A DNA stretch of 64,000 nt from assembly GCF_004563925.1 (NCBI RefSeq), contig NZ_SPNJ01000003.1:682001-746000 (forward strand), in the 5' to 3' direction. The position numbers were made by a program, and so were the translations under genes. Shown here one piece after another: positions 46,893 to 55,901 of this stretch. Under the pieces are notes generated by a model, which had not been told where the DNA came from, searched no databases, and saw only the letters and a program-made list of their open reading frames with translations. Source of the stretch: Herbaspirillum sp. 3R11 (GTDB lineage: Bacteria > Pseudomonadota > Gammaproteobacteria > Burkholderiales > Burkholderiaceae_D). Numbering within the stretch: position 1 is the first letter of the stretch; each line of letters opens with the position of its first letter.

Positions 46893-47927
46893 TCAGGCCA
46901 TCTTCCAGGCGATGGTTTCACCACCATTGAGCGGCACCACACTGGTGTCGCCCATCGGCAGTTCAGCCGGAATGGTCCAGTTTTCGCGACGCAGCGTGAC
47001 ACTGCCCTGATTGCGCGGCAAGTTGTAGAAATCCGGGCCGTTGAAGCTGGCGAATGCCTCCAGCTTGTCCAGTGCACCGGCCTGATCGAATGCCTGGGCG
47101 TACAGTTCCAGCGCGTGCAGCGCGGTGTAGCAGCCGGCGCAACCGCAGGCGTGCTCTTTCAGACCCTTGGCGTGCGGCGCCGAATCGGTGCCGAGGAAGA
47201 ACTTGTCGCTGCCGGAAATCGCCGCTGCAACCAGCGCCTGGCGATGGGTTTCGCGCTTGAGCACCGGCAGGCAGTAGTAATGCGGGCGGATGCCGCCCTT
47301 GAATATCTCGTTGCGGTTGTACAGCAGGTGATGCGCGGTGATGGTCGCGGCGGTCGGACCGTCGGACGACATCACGTAATCGGCGGCGTCCTTGGTGGTG
47401 ATGTGTTCGAACACCACCTTGAGTTCGGGCATGTCGCGGCGCAGCGGCGTCATCACGCGATCGATGAAGACCGCCTCGCGGTCGAAAATGTCGATGGCCG
47501 GATCGGTCACTTCACCGTGGACCAGGAAAGGCATGCCGGTTTCCTGCAGCACTTCCAGCGTCTTGTAGCAGTTGCGCAGGTCGGTCACGCCGGCGTCGGA
47601 GTTGGTGGTCGCGCCGGCCGGATACAGCTTGACGGCATGCACGAAGCCGCTGTCCTTGGCCTTGCGGATTTCTTCCGGCGGCGTGTTGTCGGTCAGGTAC
47701 AGCACCATCAGCGGTTCGAAGTCCGAACCGGCCGGCAGCGCCGCCAGGATGCGGTCGCGATAGGCCGAAGCCAGCGCCACGGTAGTGACCGGCGGTTTCA
47801 GGTTGGGCATGACGATCGCGCGCGCGAACTGATGAACCGTGTGCGGCAACACGCTTGCCATGGTTGCGCCGTCGCGCAAATGCAAATGCCAGTCATCCGG
47901 ACGGGTAATGGTCACTACGTCGCTCAT
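46893..47927 (-). CDS. pyrC: Dihydroorotase
   Basis: Type II dihydroorotase of pyrimidine synthesis, 344 residues. The metal-binding DWHLHLRDG is at about 12-20, the carboxylated Lys lies in [16 protein letters not shown] near 100, and further His and Asp ligands lie in [15 protein letters not shown] and GTDSAPHAK. It closes carbamoyl aspartate to dihydroorotate. The start [13 protein letters not shown] fits the family. It is a single gene between coq7 and the glt operon terminator. Confidence 0.97.
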   Translation of the reverse strand: MSDVVTITRPDDWHLHLRDGATMASVLPHTVHQFARAIVMPNLKPPVTTVALASAYRDRILAALPAGSDFEPLMVLYLTDNTPPEEIRKAKDSGFVHAVKLYPAGATTNSDAGVTDLRNCYKTLEVLQETGMPFLVHGEVTDPAIDIFDREAVFIDRVMTPLRRDMPELKVVFEHITTKDAADYVMSSDGPTAATITAHHLLYNRNEIFKGGIRPHYYCLPVLKRETHRQALVAAAISGSDKFFLGTDSAPHAKGLKEHACGCAGCYTALHALELYAQAFDQAGALDKLEAFASFNGPDFYNLPRNQGSVTLRRENWTIPAELPMGDTSVVPLNGGETIAWKMA

Positions 47928-48085
47928 CGCTGCTCTCTTCCCTGATTGTTCTGTTGCTGATGTTTAGCCACCGTGCCGGGACGTCGAAATGGCTTTGTCT
48001 GTCCGAGCACGAAATCCCGCTATTTTACCGCAAGGGGTGGCGCGCGCCGGTTGCTCCACATCAAGCCGCACCCTGCCCAAAATGC

Positions 48086-48121
48086 AAAAAACCGCTGCGG
48101 CCGGGGCCGGAGCGGTTTTTT
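48086..48121. terminator. Bidirectional terminator after gltL
   Basis: AAAAAACCGCT and AGCGGTTTTTT pair around a GC-rich loop with its own CCGG pairing. It ends the glt operon on the minus strand. Stretch 47928-48172 otherwise holds only the pyrC promoter area. Confidence 0.85.
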
Positions 48122-48172
48122 GCTTGCGCCGGCGGACACGACAGCGTCCGCACGCACATCCAGCGCGATCGA

Positions 48173-48901
48173 TCAGTGCGTAATGATCTTGGCCAGGAAG
48201 TCGCGGGCGCGATCCGAGCGCGGTGAACCGAAGAAGTCTTCCTTCTTGCAGTCTTCCACGATCAAACCCTTGTCCATGAAGATCACGCGGTTGGCGACCT
48301 TGCGTGCGAAGCCCATTTCGTGGGTCACGACCATCATGGTCATGCCTTCTTGCGCCAGGCCGACCATCACGTCCAGCACTTCATTGATCATTTCCGGATC
48401 GAGCGCCGACGTCGGCTCATCGAACAGCATCGCGATCGGGTCCATCGACAGTGCACGGGCAATCGCCACGCGTTGCTGCTGGCCGCCGGACAGCTGGCCC
48501 GGGAACTTGTCTTTTTGCGCGATCAGGCCGACGCGGTCGAGGTACTTCAGACCCTTTTCGGTAGCTTCGGTGACGCTGCGACCCAGCACCTTGACTTGAC
48601 CGATGGTCAGGTTTTCGCGGATCGACAGATGCGGGAACAGTTCGAAGTTCTGGAACACCATGCCGATGCGCGCGCGCAGTTTCGACAGGTTGGTCTTCGG
48701 ATCGCCGACGGACACGCCGTCAACGGTGATTGTGCCCTTCTGGAAAGGCTCCAGGCCGTTGACAGTCTTGATCAGCGTCGACTTGCCCGAGCCCGACGGA
48801 CCGCAGACCACGACGACGTCGCCCTTGGCCACGCTGGTGGTGCAATCGGTCAAAACCTGGAAGCTGCCGTACCACTTGCTGACGTTGTTGAGTTCAATCA
48901 T
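48173..48901 (-). CDS. gltL: Glutamate/aspartate ABC transporter ATP-binding protein
   Basis: A 242-residue ABC ATPase of the polar amino-acid family. Walker A is GPSGSGKS (34-41), the signature [15 protein letters not shown], Walker [15 protein letters not shown] and the switch His in VVTHEMGF. With the two permeases GltJ and GltK and the periplasmic GltI, it would drive glutamate and aspartate import. The last gene in the operon, it is followed by a strong terminator. The high identity pattern to GltL rather than HisP or GlnQ is my reading of the neighbours. Confidence 0.93.
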   Translation of the reverse strand: MIELNNVSKWYGSFQVLTDCTTSVAKGDVVVVCGPSGSGKSTLIKTVNGLEPFQKGTITVDGVSVGDPKTNLSKLRARIGMVFQNFELFPHLSIRENLTIGQVKVLGRSVTEATEKGLKYLDRVGLIAQKDKFPGQLSGGQQQRVAIARALSMDPIAMLFDEPTSALDPEMINEVLDVMVGLAQEGMTMMVVTHEMGFARKVANRVIFMDKGLIVEDCKKEDFFGSPRSDRARDFLAKIITH

Positions 48902-48980
48902 TTATTTCTCCTAATTCCTGAATACGGTATGTCCGCCGGCGTCAGGCGCATGCTGCGCCGGCGAGAGTCGTTAGCATTGG

Positions 48981-49676
48981 TTAGCGAATGATGGCGATCT
49001 TGTGCTGGAAGCGCTTGACGGTTTGCGACAGCACGAAGCTGAGCACAAAGTAGACCACGGCGACAAACAGGTACATTTCCACCAGACGGCCGTCACGCTG
49101 AGCGATCTTCGATGCGCTGGTGACGAAATCCGGCACCGAGCCCAGCACGTAGACCAGCGACACGTCCTGGAACAGCACGATGGTCTGGGTCAGCAGGATC
49201 GGCGTGACATTGCGGAAAGCTTGCGGCAGCACCACGTTGCCCATCATCTGCCAGTAGTTCATGCCGATCGCGTAGCCGGCAAACACCTGGCCGCGCGGAA
49301 TCGACTGAATGCCCGAGCGCATGATTTCGCAGTAATACGCAGCTTCAAACAGGATGAAGGTGATCAGCGCCGACTGGAACGCGCCGACCTGGATCGGTTC
49401 GTTGGCGCCAATGATCCACGCCCCGATGAACGGCACCAGGAAGTAGAACCAGAAAATCACCAGCACCAGCGGCACCGAGCGGATCAGGTTGACGTAGGTG
49501 GTGGCGGCGAACGACAGCGGCTTGTTGCTGGACAGGCGCATCATCGCCAGCAGGGTGCCCAGGATGACGCCGCCCACCATGGCCGACACCGTCAGCACCA
49601 GGGTGAACTTGAGGCCGGTCGTGATCAGGTAGAACCACGAACGCTGGATAATATCGAAATCGAAATTAGAAAACAT
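48981..49676 (-). CDS. gltK: Glutamate/aspartate ABC transporter permease
   Basis: A 231-residue inner-membrane permease with about five helices and the cytoplasmic EAA loop EIMRSGIQSIPRGQVFAGYA (20 residues near 120), which docks on GltL. It pairs with GltJ. The gene lies three bases after gltJ and 79 before gltL. Confidence 0.93.
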   Translation of the reverse strand: MFSNFDFDIIQRSWFYLITTGLKFTLVLTVSAMVGGVILGTLLAMMRLSSNKPLSFAATTYVNLIRSVPLVLVIFWFYFLVPFIGAWIIGANEPIQVGAFQSALITFILFEAAYYCEIMRSGIQSIPRGQVFAGYAIGMNYWQMMGNVVLPQAFRNVTPILLTQTIVLFQDVSLVYVLGSVPDFVTSASKIAQRDGRLVEMYLFVAVVYFVLSFVLSQTVKRFQHKIAIIR

Positions 49677-49679
49677 AGT

Positions 49680-50429
49680 TTAATGTCCTCCCGAGCTGGA
49701 GCTGCCGGTCGTGATGTAACCGGGCACGGCGGTGACGCGCTCAAGGAAGCGTGCCAGCATCAGCGCGATGACGGAAATGATGATGTAGATAACAGTGGCG
49801 CCGGTGAGCGATTCGAAGGTCTGGAACGTGAATTCGCGCATCGAGTAAGTCGCTGCAGTCAGCTCCACCAGGCCGATAGTCAGCGCCACCGAGCTGTTCT
49901 TGATGATCGCCGCAAATTCGTTGGTCAACGCCGGGATGATGATGCGGAACGCCATCGGCAGCAGCACGTAGCGGTAAGTCTGCACAGGCGTCAGACCGAG
50001 TGCGGCGCCGGCCATGCGTTGACCGCGCGGCAAGGCGTTGATGCCGGTACTGACCTGCACGGCGACGCGCGAGGACGTGAAGAAACCGAGCGCCAGGAAG
50101 GCAGTGACGAACGATGCCTGCGGCAGGCTCTTGAGCCAGTCGCCCAGCGCAGCAGGAACCAGTTCCGGCATCACGAAGTACCAGAGGAACATCTGGACCA
50201 GCAATGGAATATTGCGGAACAGTTCAACGTAGCCGTTGGCGATCTTGACGGCCCAGGGTTTCTGGGTCGTGCGGATGGTGCCGATGACCGTGCCGAGAAT
50301 GAGCGCCATGATCCAGGCCAGTACGGCCGTGGCGATGGTCCATTTCAGGCCGATCAGTAATGTATCGATGTAGGGGATGCCGTCGGGAGATTGCTCCCAG
50401 AATATGCCCCAGTTCCAGTTGTAATGCAT
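49680..50429 (-). CDS. gltJ: Glutamate/aspartate ABC transporter permease
   Basis: A 249-residue permease with five to six helices and an EAA loop, VQVSTGINALPRGQRMAG (about 135), beside FTSSRVA. The N-terminus begins MHYNWNWGIFWEQSPDGI, as in GltJ. It is separated from gltI by a hairpin terminator at 50567-50602 and overlaps the gltK start region closely. Confidence 0.93.
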   Translation of the reverse strand: MHYNWNWGIFWEQSPDGIPYIDTLLIGLKWTIATAVLAWIMALILGTVIGTIRTTQKPWAVKIANGYVELFRNIPLLVQMFLWYFVMPELVPAALGDWLKSLPQASFVTAFLALGFFTSSRVAVQVSTGINALPRGQRMAGAALGLTPVQTYRYVLLPMAFRIIIPALTNEFAAIIKNSSVALTIGLVELTAATYSMREFTFQTFESLTGATVIYIIISVIALMLARFLERVTAVPGYITTGSSSSGGH

Positions 50430-50566
50430 AAATGCCCTCGTCTTCTCGTCTCGACTCGTTTGCGATCAAGAACTCCATTTGCATGGCGCTCTTCGGCTGC
50501 CTGCGCCGGCTTTCATCTGAGCTGAAAGACGACTTCTGAGCAGGTCTTGCTTTTCTTCGCCAACTT

Positions 50567-50602
50567 AAACAAAACGGGGGACAACTCCCCCGTTTCGTTT
50601 TT
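50567..50602 (-). terminator. Internal hairpin of the glt operon
   Basis: AAACGGGGG and CCCCCGTTT form a 9-bp perfect stem with a 6-base loop between gltI and gltJ. On the minus strand a T-rich stretch TTTTGTTT follows. It should let the binding protein be made in excess over the permeases, as is known for such systems. Confidence 0.78.
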
Positions 50603-50649
50603 CATGCTGCGCGGCAAGCAAATGCCGCGCTTTCAAGCGTCTCTCCGAC

Positions 50650-51597
50650 TTACTTCTTCTTCGAAGATTGCTTTTGCGCTTCAGGCACGGCTGCGTAAGC
50701 AGATGGTTCGCCGGAATCAGTTGGCTTGGCGAACACGGCTTGCAGTTGCGGGCTCATCGGCACGTTCAGGTTGACACCCTTCGGTGGGATCGGCGATTGG
50801 AACCACTTGGCGTAGATCTTCTTGATGTCGTCGCCCTTGTAGACGTTGATCATCGCGTCATCCACAACCTTCTTGAAGGCGGTATCGCCCAGCGGCAGGA
50901 TCAGGCCGTACGGCTCAACCGACAGCGCTTCGCTCGACACAACGTAGTCGCCAGGCGCCTTGGAGTTGGCAGCCAGCGAGGACAGCAGGATGTCGTCCAT
51001 GACGAACGCCACTGCACGGCCGGTTTCAACCATCAGGAACGCTTCGGCGTGATCCTTGGCAGCCAGGATGTTCATGCCCAGGTTGCGTTCGGTATTCAGC
51101 GTGGTGATCTGCTTCAGGTTCGATGTGCCGGAAGTCGACACGACGGTCTTGCCCTTCAGGTCATCCAGCGTCTTCAGGTTGGCGGCCTTCTTGGTCAGGA
51201 AACGGTTCGCGGTAACGAACTCGGTGACGGCGAAAGCAACTTGCTTCTGACGTTCCATGTTGTTGGTCGCGGAATCGCACGAGATATCAGTGGTGCCGTT
51301 GGCGATCAGTGGAATACGGGTTGCCGAAGTCACAGGAACCATCTTCACGTTCAGCGAAGTCAGGCCCAGCTTCTTCTGGATCGCAGTTGCCGCTTTCAGG
51401 CACAGATCGATCGAGTAGCCTTGATACGATTGCTTGTCGTCCAGGTAGGAGAAAGGAATCGATGCATCACGAACACCCAGCGTCAGCGTGCCGGTTTCCT
51501 TGATTTTTTTCAGACGACCGGTGAACTCTTCAGCATGGACCGAGCCCATCAAAACACTTGCCCCAACCAACACCCCTGCGAACTTTAATAACTTCAT
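50650..51597 (-). CDS. gltI: Glutamate/aspartate ABC transporter periplasmic binding protein
   Basis: A 315-residue periplasmic receptor. A signal peptide spans MKLLKFAGVLVGASVLMGSV and ends at HA near 22. The mature SBP_bac_3 domain has DASIPFSYLDDK, GYSIDLC and DISCDSATNNMERQK, the pattern of GltI. I start at the ATG at 51597 with a strong AGGAGG before it. The gene is first in gltIJKL. A second, paralogous binding protein lies upstream on the same strand and the glutamate dehydrogenase lies beyond. Confidence 0.95.
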   Translation of the reverse strand: MKLLKFAGVLVGASVLMGSVHAEEFTGRLKKIKETGTLTLGVRDASIPFSYLDDKQSYQGYSIDLCLKAATAIQKKLGLTSLNVKMVPVTSATRIPLIANGTTDISCDSATNNMERQKQVAFAVTEFVTANRFLTKKAANLKTLDDLKGKTVVSTSGTSNLKQITTLNTERNLGMNILAAKDHAEAFLMVETGRAVAFVMDDILLSSLAANSKAPGDYVVSSEALSVEPYGLILPLGDTAFKKVVDDAMINVYKGDDIKKIYAKWFQSPIPPKGVNLNVPMSPQLQAVFAKPTDSGEPSAYAAVPEAQKQSSKKK

Positions 51598-51767
51598 GTG
51601 ACCTCCTGGAAAAATTTTTACGTAGTGTACCAAAAGCCATTCTTCAAAAATAGTCTTCATTCTTGAAAAGAGGCTATTTTGCTCTCAATTCAGCGTAGCT
51701 TGCAAAAACCGCCCCGCTCGCCGCTCGCCGCTCAAAATGCGCGATCGCAGCAAAAACGGCGCAATGT

Positions 51768-52688
51768 TCAGTCGTCGCCGACCTTGTCCGTGGGATACCG
51801 CAAAGTATCGCGCAAAATGAAGCCCATCGGCATATCCATCGACGGCACTTTCGCACTGATCGGCTGCACGAACCAGCGATCGTAAATCCTGAAAATCTCG
51901 CCTGACCGCACAATCCGCACCATCTGCAGATCCACGAATTTCTTGAACTCCGGATCGCCCTTGCGCATCATGATGCCGTAGGGCTCCAGTGACAGCGCGT
52001 CGCCCACGACCAGGTAATTTTTCGGCTGCGGCGCCGACAGCAGGTAGCGCCGCAACAATACATCTTCCATCACGAAGGCGTCCGCCTTGCCCTTTTCGAC
52101 GCTGTCGAAAGCATCTTCGTTATAGGCGACTTCCACCACCTTGACATCCAGCGAGCGAATCTTGCTGCGCTGCTCCAGCAGCTTCACCATCGGCGTGTTG
52201 CGCGGCACAACGACTGTCTTGCCGCGCAAATCCTCCCAGTTGCGAATGCCGGAATCCTTCTTCACCAGCATGCGCACCGCCGCAAAAAAATGCGGCACCG
52301 TGAACGCCGCAATCTTGCGCCGCTCGGCGTTGTTCGTGGAAGTGCTGCACTCCAGATCCGCCTTGCCCTGATCCAGCGCGATGAAGCGCGTCACCGTGTC
52401 GACTTCCATGAACTGCACCTGCATGAGCGGCAACTTCAATTCTTTGCGCAGGCCTTCCGCGATGTTCCTGCACAGCTCGATCGTGTAACCCGTTACCTGC
52501 TTGTCGTCGCCGAGAAACGCAAACGGCGTCGTGCCGTTCAGGTAGGCGATCACCACCGCGTTGGTGCGCCGGATTTTTTCCAGCGTCCCTTCCGATCGCG
52601 CCTGCATCGGCAAAGCTATGCATAAACCAAGGAGTATCGCGTTGATGATCCACCGCGTCGTCGCCTGGCTGGCATATCGAGTCATCAT
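51768..52688 (-). CDS. Second GltI-like binding protein
   Basis: This 306-residue protein is a diverged relative of GltI. It has a signal peptide (WIINAILLGLCIALPMQARS near 10-30), GTTPFAFLGDDKQVTGYTIEL and ADLECSTSTNNAERRKIAAF. I start at the first of two ATG codons at 52688/52685 after AGAGGG. It has no permease of its own. It may share GltJKL with a different specificity or act as a sensor. It lies between gltI and the glutamate dehydrogenase gene, with 170 bases before gltI. Confidence 0.85.
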   Translation of the reverse strand: MMTRYASQATTRWIINAILLGLCIALPMQARSEGTLEKIRRTNAVVIAYLNGTTPFAFLGDDKQVTGYTIELCRNIAEGLRKELKLPLMQVQFMEVDTVTRFIALDQGKADLECSTSTNNAERRKIAAFTVPHFFAAVRMLVKKDSGIRNWEDLRGKTVVVPRNTPMVKLLEQRSKIRSLDVKVVEVAYNEDAFDSVEKGKADAFVMEDVLLRRYLLSAPQPKNYLVVGDALSLEPYGIMMRKGDPEFKKFVDLQMVRIVRSGEIFRIYDRWFVQPISAKVPSMDMPMGFILRDTLRYPTDKVGDD

Positions 52689-53215
52689 CGCGCGCCCTCT
52701 TGCCGACGTACTGCATCGGAGATTTAGAATGAGCAAGTATCATGCCAGAAAATCAAGTCCCCAATCGCGAGATCAGCGCGGCAATTCAAGCCCTTATTGC
52801 CTCATTTGGCCGCCTGGCAGGCCATGTGCAGTACAGCCCAAAGCCGCGCCGGCAGGCGCATACGGCGAAATCATCAAAGAGGAGATAAAGCCTGCCTGCA
52901 TATCGCGCTAAGCATGCGCCCGTGCACGAGAATGCGCACGAAAGGTGCGCATCAACGGCATGACGGATGTCGGCGTGGATGGCTTGTGTTTGGCGTGGAC
53001 GTCTCCTCCTTCGCACGCGGCATCGCTTGTTTGCAACCACGGAAAAAATGCGATCAAACGCAGCTGCGTTTCTCGCCATTCCCGACTGCAAAAACGTGCC
53101 GCCGATTTATCTTTTTTACTGCACACGGCAAGCGGAGATATTGGTCTTGTAGTTCTTCCGTTTGCCGTGCTGTCGCGTCATTGCTTTATTGCGTTGATCC
53201 GCTGTCGTGCATCCA
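52689..53215. other. Intergenic stretch with two hairpins, between the second binding protein and gdhA
   Basis: No convincing gene occurs in these 527 bases. ATGCGCAC and GTGCGCAT pair around GAAAG at 52932-52952. CACGGCAAGCGGA (53124-53136) pairs with TCCGTTTGCCGTG (53157-53169), 13 bp with one G-T pair around a 20-base loop. The second lies 50 bases past the gdhA stop and may be its 3' structure. The rest should carry the promoter of the binding protein gene, but I see no strong match. Confidence 0.55.
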
Positions 53216-54514
53216 TCAAGGATACAGACCGCGCATCTCGCGCGCCTGCAGCACGCGGGTACAAGCGACGATAAAGGCCGCCGTGCGCAACGATATCTTC
53301 TTTTCGTCCGCCAGCTGCCACACCGCCGCGAATGCTTCGCGCATGATGCGGGTCAGGCGCAGGTTGATCTCGTCCTCGGTCCAGAAGAAGCTCGAGAAAT
53401 CCTGCACCCATTCAAAATAACTCACCGTCACACCGCCGGCATTGGCGATCACGTCAGGCACGATCAGCACACCCTTGTCGTGCAGAATGTCATCGGCCGC
53501 CGGTGTGGTCGGACCGTTCGCGCCTTCGAGAATGATCTTGGCGCGGATCATCGACGCATTGGCTACGGTGATTTGCTGCTCGAGAGCGGCAGGCACCAGA
53601 ATGTCGCAATCGGTCGCCCAAAACAGGGCGCGATCCTTCACTTCGTCAGCGCCCGGGAAGCCTTGGACGCTGCCGTGTTCAGCTACATACGCCTGCAATG
53701 CGGGCACATCCAGACCGCTGTCGCGCACGACTGTCGTGATGTGATCCTGCACCGCCACCACCTTGGAGCCGGCTTCCGCAAACAGACGTGCGGCGATGCC
53801 GCCGACGTTGCCGAAACCCTGCACCGCAACGCGTGCATCCTTGATGTCGAGACCGCGTTTTGCAGCGGCTTCGCAGCCGACCACAAACACGCCGCGGCCG
53901 GTCGCTTCATGGCGACCCAGGCTGCCGCCGAGCGAAATCGGTTTGCCGGTAACGACGCCCGATGCAGTGCTGCCCTGGTTCATGGAATAGGTATCCATCA
54001 TCCACGCCATGATCTGCGAATCGGTGTTGACGTCAGGTGCAGGAATATCCTTGTTCGGACCGATGATGATGCCGATTTCGCTGGTGTAGCGGCGCGTCAT
54101 GCGCTGCAGTTCACCACGCGACAATGTTTTCGGGTCAACGCGGATGCCGCCCTTGGCGCCGCCGTACGGCACGTTGACTGCAGCATTCTTGACGGTCATC
54201 CAGGCCGACAGCGCCATCACTTCGGACAGTGTGACGTCCTGGTGGAAACGCACGCCGCCCTTGCCCGGACCACGCGACGTATTGTGCTGCACGCGGTAGC
54301 CTTCGAAGTGGGCGATGGTGCCGTCGTCGCGCTCAATGGGCACGTCGACGATCAGGATGCGCTTGGGACGCTTCAGGGTTTCAACCCAGCGCGCCAGCGA
54401 GCCGAGGTGAGGGGTGACGCGGTCGATTTGTTCGAGATAATCGCCCCATGGGCCGATGCCATGCGGGGTTACGTATGAGGGGACTTCGTGCTGCTTGAGT
54501 GGTTCGTTCGACAT
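53216..54514 (-). CDS. gdhA: Glu/Leu/Phe/Val dehydrogenase family, glutamate dehydrogenase
   Basis: The 432-residue enzyme interconverts glutamate and 2-oxoglutarate plus ammonia with NAD(P). The substrate stretch [13 protein letters not shown] holds the first lysine, [13 protein letters not shown] the catalytic region near 113, and the Rossmann part [11 protein letters not shown] (about 210) follows. The length of about 430 fits the smaller hexameric NAD-linked class also found in Burkholderiales. I start at [10 protein letters not shown] with AGGAG upstream. It is close to the glutamate transporter, so uptake and catabolism are probably coordinated. A LysR gene lies beyond. Confidence 0.93.
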   Translation of the reverse strand: MSNEPLKQHEVPSYVTPHGIGPWGDYLEQIDRVTPHLGSLARWVETLKRPKRILIVDVPIERDDGTIAHFEGYRVQHNTSRGPGKGGVRFHQDVTLSEVMALSAWMTVKNAAVNVPYGGAKGGIRVDPKTLSRGELQRMTRRYTSEIGIIIGPNKDIPAPDVNTDSQIMAWMMDTYSMNQGSTASGVVTGKPISLGGSLGRHEATGRGVFVVGCEAAAKRGLDIKDARVAVQGFGNVGGIAARLFAEAGSKVVAVQDHITTVVRDSGLDVPALQAYVAEHGSVQGFPGADEVKDRALFWATDCDILVPAALEQQITVANASMIRAKIILEGANGPTTPAADDILHDKGVLIVPDVIANAGGVTVSYFEWVQDFSSFFWTEDEINLRLTRIMREAFAAVWQLADEKKISLRTAAFIVACTRVLQAREMRGLYP

Positions 54515-54863
54515 GATGCAATCGCTCCTTGATGTTGCCACGCTTAAGCCATGCTGGCCGAGGCTGCTGCAAAATTAATCAAACTCGCGGAAAACAATGG
54601 AAATTCAACGGAATTCAAGCTAACGCCATCCTACTCCGGTAGCGTCCGCATTGTTGCGCAATGTTGCTTAATTTTTCAGCCGCCGCCGGGTGAAAAACCC
54701 GGCCGGAAGTGCGGATGCGCCTGCACAAAACCATCGCGCAAACTTGACATCCAGGCACGCCATCGACAGCGACGCCATCGTAGGTCAATGCGATGCAGCA
54801 AAGCTAATGCTTTGTGCGCATGCAACTATGCGTTCCATGCATAGTTATGCGTCGAGCCTTGTT
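54515..54863. promoter_or_regulatory. gdhA upstream region and LysR 3' hairpins
   Basis: These 349 bases lie upstream of gdhA and past the LysR stop. Near gdhA there is a direct repeat AATTCAA spaced 10 bases apart (54602-54608, 54612-54618), one helical turn, a possible regulator site. Near the LysR stop, CAAAGC-TAAT-GCTTTG (54799-54814) and AACTATGC/GCATAGTT (54824-54831, 54839-54846) form hairpins. No gene is supported. Confidence 0.5.
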
Positions 54864-55835
54864 TTATGCGGCTTTCGAGGCCTTTTTTGTTCGCACGACC
54901 GAAGCGTTTCGCCCTTCTTCGAGCTCCAGCAGGTAATCCCACAGGCGCGCCACCACGACCTTGCCGCTGCGCTGCGCGGTCGGGCGTTCGCGGTACAAAC
55001 GGATCTCCATCTCGACTTCCCACTCTCCCTGGGCGCCGTCGGCACGGGCGAGCTGCTTGTTGCGCACCTCGCGCGTGACCGAGGATTCCGGCAGGAAGGC
55101 CACGCCGTGTCCTTCCAGCGCCATCATCTTGAGACTTTCGGACATGTCGGTTTCGTAGTGCTTTTCGAGGTGCAAGGGTTTCTTGGCATCGGTCATGATC
55201 AGCTCCACCATGCGGCCGAGATAGGCATTGGGCGTGTAGGACAGGAACGGCAACGGCGCCTTCGAACTGCCCGGGAACACGTAATCCGGCTTGCCGGTGC
55301 GATCGCAGCGCGAATACGGACGCACGCTTTCCTTGCCCATGCTGAGCATGTCGTAGCGGCTGGAATCGAGCTGCACCGGCTGGCGCGGGTGGTGGTAACA
55401 CAGCAGCAGATCACAGCCGCCTTCGACGATGGTCATCACGGCGTCATGCACGTTAAGCGCAATCAGGCGCGTATTGAGGGCGCCGAAACCGGACTCCAGC
55501 GAGCTGAGCCATTTCGGGAAATAAGTCAGCGACAAGGTATGCGGCACCGCGAAGTCGACGGTGGTCTGCGCCGCCGGCCGCTTACCGCGCAGCAGCGCAC
55601 GCGTGTTGTTGATCTGGCCCAGCATTTCCACCGCCTGCTCGTAGAACACCTCCCCCGCCGCCGTCAGCCGCGTCGGATAGGACGTGCGATCGATCAGGTC
55701 GGAGCCGAGCCAGGCTTCGAGCGACTGGATGCGGCGCGAAAACGCCGGCTGCGTCACGTGGCGCAATTCGGCGGAGCGGCTGAAACTGCGCGTTTCAGCC
55801 AGGGAAATGAAATCTTCCAGCCACTTGGTTTCCAT
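54864..55835 (-). CDS. LysR family regulator, HypT/QseD-like
   Basis: The 323-residue protein begins METKWLEDFISLAETRSFS and has LRHVTQPAFSRRIQSLEAWLG, closely like the winged helix of E. coli HypT (YjiE/QseD), a hypochlorite-responsive activator. The effector domain runs from about 88 to 300. Which oxidation-sensitive residues are shared cannot be judged here. I start at the second ATG (55835) because GGAGGG lies nine bases upstream; the first ATG touches that site directly. The ribosome site lies in a perfect CCCTCCGGAGGG palindrome. It might regulate the adjacent gdhA. Confidence 0.88.
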   Translation of the reverse strand: METKWLEDFISLAETRSFSRSAELRHVTQPAFSRRIQSLEAWLGSDLIDRTSYPTRLTAAGEVFYEQAVEMLGQINNTRALLRGKRPAAQTTVDFAVPHTLSLTYFPKWLSSLESGFGALNTRLIALNVHDAVMTIVEGGCDLLLCYHHPRQPVQLDSSRYDMLSMGKESVRPYSRCDRTGKPDYVFPGSSKAPLPFLSYTPNAYLGRMVELIMTDAKKPLHLEKHYETDMSESLKMMALEGHGVAFLPESSVTREVRNKQLARADGAQGEWEVEMEIRLYRERPTAQRSGKVVVARLWDYLLELEEGRNASVVRTKKASKAA

Positions 55836-55844
55836 GCTTTCCAT

Positions 55845-55856
55845 CCCTCCGGAGGG
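55845..55856 (-). promoter_or_regulatory. Palindrome over the LysR ribosome site
   Basis: CCCTCCGGAGGG is a perfect 12-base palindrome containing the Shine-Dalgarno sequence of the HypT-like gene. It could be an operator or an RNA self-pairing site. Confidence 0.4.
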
Positions 55857-55901
55857 CTCGACGATGGAGCCGCTCGCGTTGTCGTTATTATGGTTCTTCG
55901 C

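Noticed and set aside
47954-48226. A short plus-strand frame with CPKCKK...ACAGGH, like a zinc ribbon
   Set aside because: The cysteine pattern is read through the terminator at 48086-48121 and into the gltL 3' end; no ribosome site or conservation signal supports it.
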